Source: Parvularculaceae bacterium
Lineage (GTDB): Bacteria; Pseudomonadota; Alphaproteobacteria; Caulobacterales; Parvularculaceae
Reading direction: 5' to 3'
NCBI GenBank assembly: GCA_004213235.1
Contig: SHAI01000059.1
Span: 1 to 11,691, forward strand
DNA length: 11,691 nucleotides
Each line of letters begins with the position of its first letter. The first letter of the stretch is position 1. A program made the position numbers and the translations under genes. The notes below the pieces were generated by a model that was given only the letters and a program-made list of their open reading frames with translations, was not told the DNA's origin and did no database searches. Below, piece by piece: positions 8,862-11,691 of this stretch.

Positions 8862-8888
8862 GGCCCTTTTTGCGTAATGCAAAGAGCC
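8862..8888. other. leader hairpin ahead of the glutamate dehydrogenase gene
   Basis: On the minus strand GGCTCTTTGC pairs with GCAAAAAGGGCC around the loop ATTAC: ten pairs including one U-G wobble, with a two-A bulge. It lies about 77 bases upstream of the dehydrogenase start. It could be a 5'-UTR structure, or an imperfect terminator for an upstream transcript; no clear T-tract follows. Confidence 0.3.
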
Positions 8889-8955
8889 TTCTGCCCGCTA
8901 ACGAACAGTGGATCGTTTTTCAAGCTTAATCGGCGCGCTTTTCAACACTATATAC

Positions 8956-8982
8956 CGCCGAACGATAATCGGCGCATCGTTC
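8956..8982. repeat. two overlapping inverted repeats, candidate operator
   Basis: GAACGAT (8960-8966) and ATCGTTC (8976-8982) form a perfect 7-bp inverted repeat. Overlapping it, CGCCGA (8956-8961) and TCGGCG (8969-8974) form a 6-bp inverted repeat with a 7-base loop. The two cannot pair at once. They lie directly upstream of TATATA at 8949-8954, where a regulator would meet the -35 region of a dehydrogenase promoter. No matching regulator gene is in the window. Confidence 0.4.
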
Positions 8983-9065
8983 TTCCGCCATTTTCCGTGC
9001 CCGATTTAGCTTGAAACTTTTTCGAACACTTTCGGCTGAAATCATTAGTTATGTGTTGGCGAAAT

Positions 9066-9836
9066 TTAAGATACCGCTTTTTGCTGCAGTGCGGAGGATG
9101 TCTGCTGATTGGGGCGCTTGCGTTTGCGGTTGAATGTGGTCCTCGGAAAGCGCGCTTTTATACTCGCCAGAAACTTGCGGTTGCGCACAATCGTTGCGAC
9201 GAGGATTGTAAAAATGGCCAGCCACGCTGTACCCAGCAAGACCGGTTCGGCATCTATCATGCGCGCAGAGGCAATTGCGACGAAGCATAAACCTGGTGCG
9301 GCAATGGCCATGCCGGCTTTCAGGTGGGCTTTGTGAAACACTGTAGCGCAGGCAAGACCCAGGCCGAGGCAGACTGCAAGCTGGCTCATGTTCGCGCCTG
9401 CAACAGACCCTGAGGACAGCATGAGCACACCGGCCCCTGTTGCTGCACTCAAAACGCTGAGTGAGGCAGTATATTGCGCACGCCATCTAAAGGGATGTCC
9501 TGAAAGGTATTCACCCGCGCGGTACCTAACGCGCAATTGTTGGCAGATAAACAACGCCGAAAACATGATGACCATCCACAAAATGGCGCTCGGTATCGCT
9601 TTGCCACCAAAGGTCGCCGCAACAAAAATGCAGGCACCGGCGATAACCCCAAGTCCCGCAGATGTCTCTCGGGATAAGGCGTCAATTGCATGAAGTTCCG
9701 CTGCACGTGAAAGACCTCTGCCATTGGTCCGGCGGCGGATCGACGCTTCTTCCAGCAAATCTTGCAGATCTTTAATGCCCGCGGAGGTAAGGCGTCGCGA
9801 TTCGGGGTCAAATGATGGGTCGAACGGATTTGCCAT
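9066..9836 (-). CDS. six-helix integral membrane protein of unknown function
   Basis: I do not recognise a named family. From ATG 9836 it has 256 residues: a soluble N-terminal stretch with charged helix-forming sequence (LTSAGIKDLQDLLEEASIRRR, about 16-36), then about six hydrophobic segments near residues 60-75, 82-100, 124-141, 150-168, 175-191 and 199-217, and a basic, glutamine-rich tail (NRKRKRPNQQ, about 236-245). The layout of the second and third helices, with LRVRYRAGEYL and FRWRAQYTASLSVLSA between them, resembles the membrane sensor region of some alphaproteobacterial diguanylate cyclases and histidine kinases, but no output domain follows. An in-frame GTG at 9863 would add nine residues (MSEIGPDLI); neither start has a clear ribosome-binding site. 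Its upstream region carries a CtrA-type box and a GANTC site. The glutamate dehydrogenase gene follows 280 bp downstream. Confidence 0.75.
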   Translation of the reverse strand: MANPFDPSFDPESRRLTSAGIKDLQDLLEEASIRRRTNGRGLSRAAELHAIDALSRETSAGLGVIAGACIFVAATFGGKAIPSAILWMVIMFSALFICQQLRVRYRAGEYLSGHPFRWRAQYTASLSVLSAATGAGVLMLSSGSVAGANMSQLAVCLGLGLACATVFHKAHLKAGMAIAAPGLCFVAIASARMIDAEPVLLGTAWLAIFTILVATIVRNRKFLASIKARFPRTTFNRKRKRPNQQTSSALQQKAVS

Positions 9837-9891
9837 AATAAGGTCCGGGCCAATCTCTGACACACGATGACAGAAAGCGGTTTATGTTATT

Positions 9892-9896
9892 GATTC
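9892..9896. promoter_or_regulatory. GANTC adenine-methylation site in the promoter spacer
   Basis: GATTC (GAATC on the other strand) fits the CcrM methyltransferase target of alphaproteobacteria. It lies between the CtrA-type box and the -10-like TAACAT, a position where methylation state can affect transcription through GcrA in Caulobacter. The motif is short and can occur by chance; its position is what makes it notable. Confidence 0.4.
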
Positions 9897-9907
9897 CGTA
9901 GGCTCAG

Positions 9908-9922
9908 TTAAGGTTTGATTAA
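9908..9922 (-). promoter_or_regulatory. CtrA-type binding site, TTAA-N7-TTAA
   Basis: TTAA at 9908-9911 and TTAA at 9919-9922 are separated by exactly seven bases, the full consensus of the alphaproteobacterial cell-cycle regulator CtrA. On the minus strand the second half is followed by C, as in many known sites. I checked the TTAA occurrences I could find across the window and this is the only pair with that spacing. Confidence 0.55.
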
Positions 9923-10013
9923 GCTTTCAGCTGATTTGCGACAAACCGCCAGCTATCCGTACCGGTTGCTTTTTCCGGGGTGGAGAATTTGAGGGCGCGT
10001 CAGGAAAGGCGCA

Positions 10014-10457
10014 TCATTCAGTTCTGGGCGTTGGACGCCAATCCGGTGGGGCAAGTTCAAAGCCCTCAAATTGAAACCCGGGGACGACCGTGCAGCCGAC
10101 CAATGTCCATGCGCCTAAACTCTCCGCCGCCTGCCATTGAAATGGTTCGACAACGACTTGTGGGCGTTCAGACGGGCTTATATTTGGGCCAAGACGATGG
10201 GTAACGACATCATGGCCATTGGACGATATGGACAGCACCAATGGTGCCCCGGCGTAGAAATGCCAGACCTCGGTCGCATCAATCCGATGCCAATGGGAAA
10301 ACGCACCCGCCTCAAGTAGGTAATAGATTGCTGTTGAGCTTGCCCGTTCCCCGCTGGCTGCCGGCGCGCGATAGGTCTCGCGATACCAACCGCCCTCCGG
10401 GTGGGGTTGCAGCTCAAAGCGTGCAATCACGTCTTTGAAATTCGGTAACGCAATCAT
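10014..10457 (-). CDS. DUF985 (cupin_5) family protein
   Basis: A 147-residue small cytoplasmic protein with the full DUF985 cupin pattern: HPEGGWYRETYR 19-30, STAIYYLL 41-48, HWHRIDATEVWHFYAG 55-70, SPSERPQVVVEPFQWQAAE 94-112, and GCTVVPGFQFEGFEL 121-135. The family is a single-domain beta-barrel cupin related to yeast YML079w; its biological substrate is unknown, and a sugar or nucleotide ligand has been suggested from structural similarity. His55, His57, Glu63 and His67 are the likely pocket or metal-site residues. The start at ATG 10457 gives the usual N-terminus, but only a distant AAGG lies upstream, so translation may be weak or coupled differently. It sits 76 bp after the TPR gene on the same strand; no functional link to its neighbours is evident. 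Confidence 0.9.
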   Translation of the reverse strand: MIALPNFKDVIARFELQPHPEGGWYRETYRAPAASGERASSTAIYYLLEAGAFSHWHRIDATEVWHFYAGAPLVLSISSNGHDVVTHRLGPNISPSERPQVVVEPFQWQAAESLGAWTLVGCTVVPGFQFEGFELAPPDWRPTPRTE

Positions 10458-10533
10458 GGCGTGTCTGGTGAACCTTAAACTATGCGATGGCGCAAATTGG
10501 TTTTGACGGAGTGCGTGTCATTGCGCGGCCGAA

Positions 10534-11253
10534 TTAATCTTGTTTCTGCGTGACCGGTTGATAATCAGCGCGGATCGCAACGCCAGCCTGGATCAGGTCA
10601 CCGCGAAGAACGAGAGCGTCTAGATTGAATGGGTCAAGTTGAAGTGCACGGACAAGAACGGACCCGGCATCTGTATTGCGCCCAAGCGCTTTGTGGGCGC
10701 GCGCGCTGAGGAGGAACCCTTCTGCGGAGACAGCGCCATGTGTTTCAGCGCGCTCAATAGCCTCCACTGTTTTTTCCAGCTGCCCAGCTGCGAAATATGC
10801 CTTTGCCGAAATAATGTGAAGATCGCCAGCATTGGCGTTGATCATGACGGCGCTTTCAGCAGCGGACACAGCTAAATCTGGGTTTTCTGCGTCGAGCCAG
10901 GCCAGCGCCGCCTGTGCGTAGATCATCGCGCGAACGTCTGCTTCGCCAGCGGCGGGCTGTTCTGCAAGTTCAGCGAGGCGGACCGCCGCCAGTCGCGGAT
11001 AACCTGCAGCAAGATCGGCGATTGCAAGGCAATGAATGGCCGGTGCCCCGCCACCATCGTGCGCCCAGGTGCGTGCCCCCTCACGGCCGCTTTCCAGGTC
11101 TGTAATCAACAGCTCGACGCAGTCTGTATATTGCGGATCCTGAGCGCCATAATTCGGAGACCCTGACAGTTCCAATGGGGTATCCAGCAGGAAATCCGGC
11201 TGATACGGGGCTTCGGGGGAGAGCAGTAAGGCCAGCATGATATAAATACTCAT
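10534..11253 (-). CDS. secreted or membrane-anchored TPR-like protein
   Basis: A 239-residue alanine-rich helical protein. The first residues (MSIYIMLALLLSPEA) are hydrophobic and read as a short signal peptide or anchor, so it probably acts outside the cytoplasm. From about residue 73 it has degenerate tetratricopeptide-like helix pairs (about 73-105, 107-140, 144-173, 178-210), with spaced small residues such as AYFAAGQLEKTVEAIERAE and the terminal ALQLDPFNLDALVLRGD. Two cysteines (C45, C75) could form a disulfide if exported. TPR arrays bind protein partners; the partner is unknown. ATG 11253 has no ribosome-binding site, and ATG 11238 (five residues in) is an alternative. A weak TTTCGC-N17-TAAACT element ends about 13 bases before 11253, so the message may be nearly leaderless or use the second ATG. 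It follows the kinase gene by 102 bp. Confidence 0.75.
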   Translation of the reverse strand: MSIYIMLALLLSPEAPYQPDFLLDTPLELSGSPNYGAQDPQYTDCVELLITDLESGREGARTWAHDGGGAPAIHCLAIADLAAGYPRLAAVRLAELAEQPAAGEADVRAMIYAQAALAWLDAENPDLAVSAAESAVMINANAGDLHIISAKAYFAAGQLEKTVEAIERAETHGAVSAEGFLLSARAHKALGRNTDAGSVLVRALQLDPFNLDALVLRGDLIQAGVAIRADYQPVTQKQD

Positions 11254-11355
11254 AGCGACAGTTTAGCTCGGCCGCTCAGCGTGCGAAAGCCCTTGCGTCG
11301 GGCATTCGTATGGGCCGGCGGCTGGGTTATTCTGCTGTATCGTCGATGGTGGTAG
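11254..11355 (-). other. spacer between the histidine kinase and TPR genes, with a hairpin
   Basis: No gene is visible. A hairpin can be drawn at 11282-11310: TGCGAA/TTCGTA and GCCC/GGGC arms with one A-A mismatch and one G-T wobble, around the loop TTGCGTC. No T-tract follows on the minus strand, so it is at best a weak terminator or a processing site. Confidence 0.3.
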
Positions 11356-11691
11356 CTACGCACGCCGTGGTTTTGCGCTCTTCGCTGGCGGTTTTTCCCT
11401 TCTGGTTTTCCCGCGCTTTGCTGCTGGCGTTTTTGGCCTTGTCTGTGTCAGCGTGGTCTCAGTCAGTTCTGTATCAGTCAGCTGTGTCTCAGCCAAATCT
11501 ACCTCAGCCGACCCTGTATTCAAAGATCTCGTCTTCGTTGGGGGGGAATCCGGTCGGGCGATATTGGTGTTTGGGTGTGCCGTCGGCAGGAATAGCGATA
11601 CATCCGTTCCCTTCCCCGGAGAGGATTCCAATCGCACCCAACCGCCGTGCAGGGTAATGAAACGCTGGACCAGGGCAAGGCCAAGGCCCGC
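11356..11691 (-). CDS. sensor histidine kinase, C-terminal end with repetitive basic tail (5' part outside window)
   Basis: The minus-strand frame is open from the window edge and ends at TAG 11358-11356, giving 111 residues. The first 36 are the end of a histidine-kinase ATPase domain: GLGLALVQRF is the G2 box, followed by the usual ITLHGGWVRLESSPGKGTDVSLFLP strand-and-loop ending. The phospho-acceptor histidine, N, D and F boxes and any sensor domains lie beyond base 11691. Instead of stopping after FLP as most kinases do, the protein runs on for about 75 residues of low-complexity sequence: a spacer (TAHPNTNIARPDSPPTKTRS), four five-residue repeats (DLAET-QLTDT-ELTET-TLTQT), and a Lys/Arg/Pro/Ala-rich end (AAKRGKTRREKPPAKSAKPR). 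The GTG at 11637 is internal, not the start. The TPR gene follows on the same strand. Confidence 0.85.
   Translation of the reverse strand, partial: AGLGLALVQRFITLHGGWVRLESSPGKGTDVSLFLPTAHPNTNIARPDSPPTKTRSLNTGSAEVDLAETQLTDTELTETTLTQTRPKTPAAKRGKTRREKPPAKSAKPRRA
11440..11499 (-). repeat. four-copy 15-bp tandem repeat in the kinase tail
   Basis: Four consecutive in-frame 15-base units run on the minus strand from 11499 to 11440, encoding DLAET, QLTDT, ELTET and TLTQT. Leu at position 2 and Thr at position 5 are in every unit. The two middle units share CTGACTGA-like DNA, showing recent duplication; the outer ones are more diverged. Copy number could vary between strains. Confidence 0.75.

Larger units (their letters stand above)
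8786..9065 (-). promoter_or_regulatory. 280-bp upstream regulatory region of the glutamate dehydrogenase gene
   Basis: No gene is visible here. Read toward the dehydrogenase it holds, in order: a perfect 7-bp inverted repeat GAACGAT/ATCGTTC (8960-8982, 9-base spacer); a TATATA element (8949-8954) five bases further on; a second copy of TAATCGGCGC (8927-8936, first copy 8966-8975); a related weaker inverted pair AACGA-N8-TCGTT (8900-8917); a leader hairpin (8862-8888); and the GAGGAA ribosome-binding site. A second possible promoter is TTACGC and CATAAT with 18 bases between them, near 8850-8880. I see no convincing terminator for the upstream membrane-protein gene, so some readthrough is possible. 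Confidence 0.45.
9837..9950 (-). promoter_or_regulatory. candidate cell-cycle promoter of the membrane-protein gene
   Basis: Read on the minus strand: the CtrA-type box TTAATCAAACCTTAAC (9922-9907); its second half doubles as a -35-like TTAACT (9911-9906). After 16 bases comes TAACAT (9889-9884), matching four of six bases of a sigma-70 -10 element. A GANTC site (9892-9896) lies in the spacer. The expected transcription start near 9877 leaves a leader of about 41 bases to ATG 9836 or 14 to GTG 9863. A 7-bp inverted repeat GCGGTTT (9877-9883) / AAACCGC (9943-9949) brackets the box almost symmetrically. Confidence 0.5.

Noticed and set aside
8926..8929. TTAA upstream of the dehydrogenase as a second CtrA site
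   Set aside because: Only a half-site: no second TTAA follows at the seven-base spacing on either side.
8751..9014. Plus-strand open frame of 87 codons across the dehydrogenase start and its upstream region
   Set aside because: It begins inside the dehydrogenase gene, has no good ribosome-binding site, and the translated sequence resembles nothing; the region is better read as a promoter.
11310..11657. Plus-strand 115-codon frame with a hydrophobic stretch that mimics a secreted protein
   Set aside because: It is antisense to the histidine-kinase C-terminus; the Ser/Val/Gln pattern is the complement of the kinase tail repeats.
1..11691. Mobile element, phage, CRISPR or defence island
   Set aside because: No transposase, integrase, terminal repeats, direct-repeat array or tRNA junction is seen, and the genes are core metabolism, envelope and signalling genes with similar composition.

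Overview
The window looks like chromosomal DNA of an alphaproteobacterium. The evidence is a heparinase II/III-type gene upstream of purH (a common alphaproteobacterial neighbourhood), the very large (about 1,630-residue) NAD-dependent glutamate dehydrogenase, and a perfect TTAA-N7-TTAA element with a GANTC site beside it, which is the CtrA/CcrM signature of the class. A Caulobacterales/Hyphomonas-like or Parvularcula-like host is my guess, by family resemblance only. No tRNA, rRNA, CRISPR array, insertion sequence, integrase or phage gene is visible.

Layout. Three genes run left to right on the plus strand: the C-terminal part of a heparinase II/III-family protein (1-870), a membrane-domain-less NDP-sugar dehydratase of the CapD/WbpM type (949-2151), and purH (2278-3861), which performs the last two steps of de novo IMP synthesis. 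They converge on five genes on the minus strand, listed here in transcription order: the C-terminus of a sensor histidine kinase with an unusual repetitive and basic tail (11691-11356), a small TPR-like protein (11253-10534), a DUF985-type cupin (10457-10014), a six-helix membrane protein without a recognised output domain (9836-9066), and the 1,630-residue NAD-glutamate dehydrogenase (8785-3893). A hairpin between purH and the dehydrogenase gene, which also covers the dehydrogenase stop codon, could serve transcripts from both sides.

How the parts relate. Most of this is ordinary core-genome content: cell-envelope polysaccharide enzymes, purine synthesis, glutamate catabolism and a signalling kinase. 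The most informative non-coding signals are two upstream regions on the minus strand. The first, before the membrane-protein gene, has a full CtrA-type box, a GANTC methylation site and a plausible -10 element, as in cell-cycle-controlled promoters. The second, before the glutamate dehydrogenase, has nested inverted repeats next to a TATATA element and then a leader hairpin. Large NAD-glutamate dehydrogenases are tied to cell-division control in Caulobacter (GdhZ), so a CtrA-type promoter one gene upstream deserves a look, but a link here is inference. I do not see a clear new multi-gene system. The best leads are the CtrA/GANTC promoter of the orphan membrane protein, the short dehydratase with a long-type catalytic triad, and the four-copy five-residue repeat in the kinase tail.
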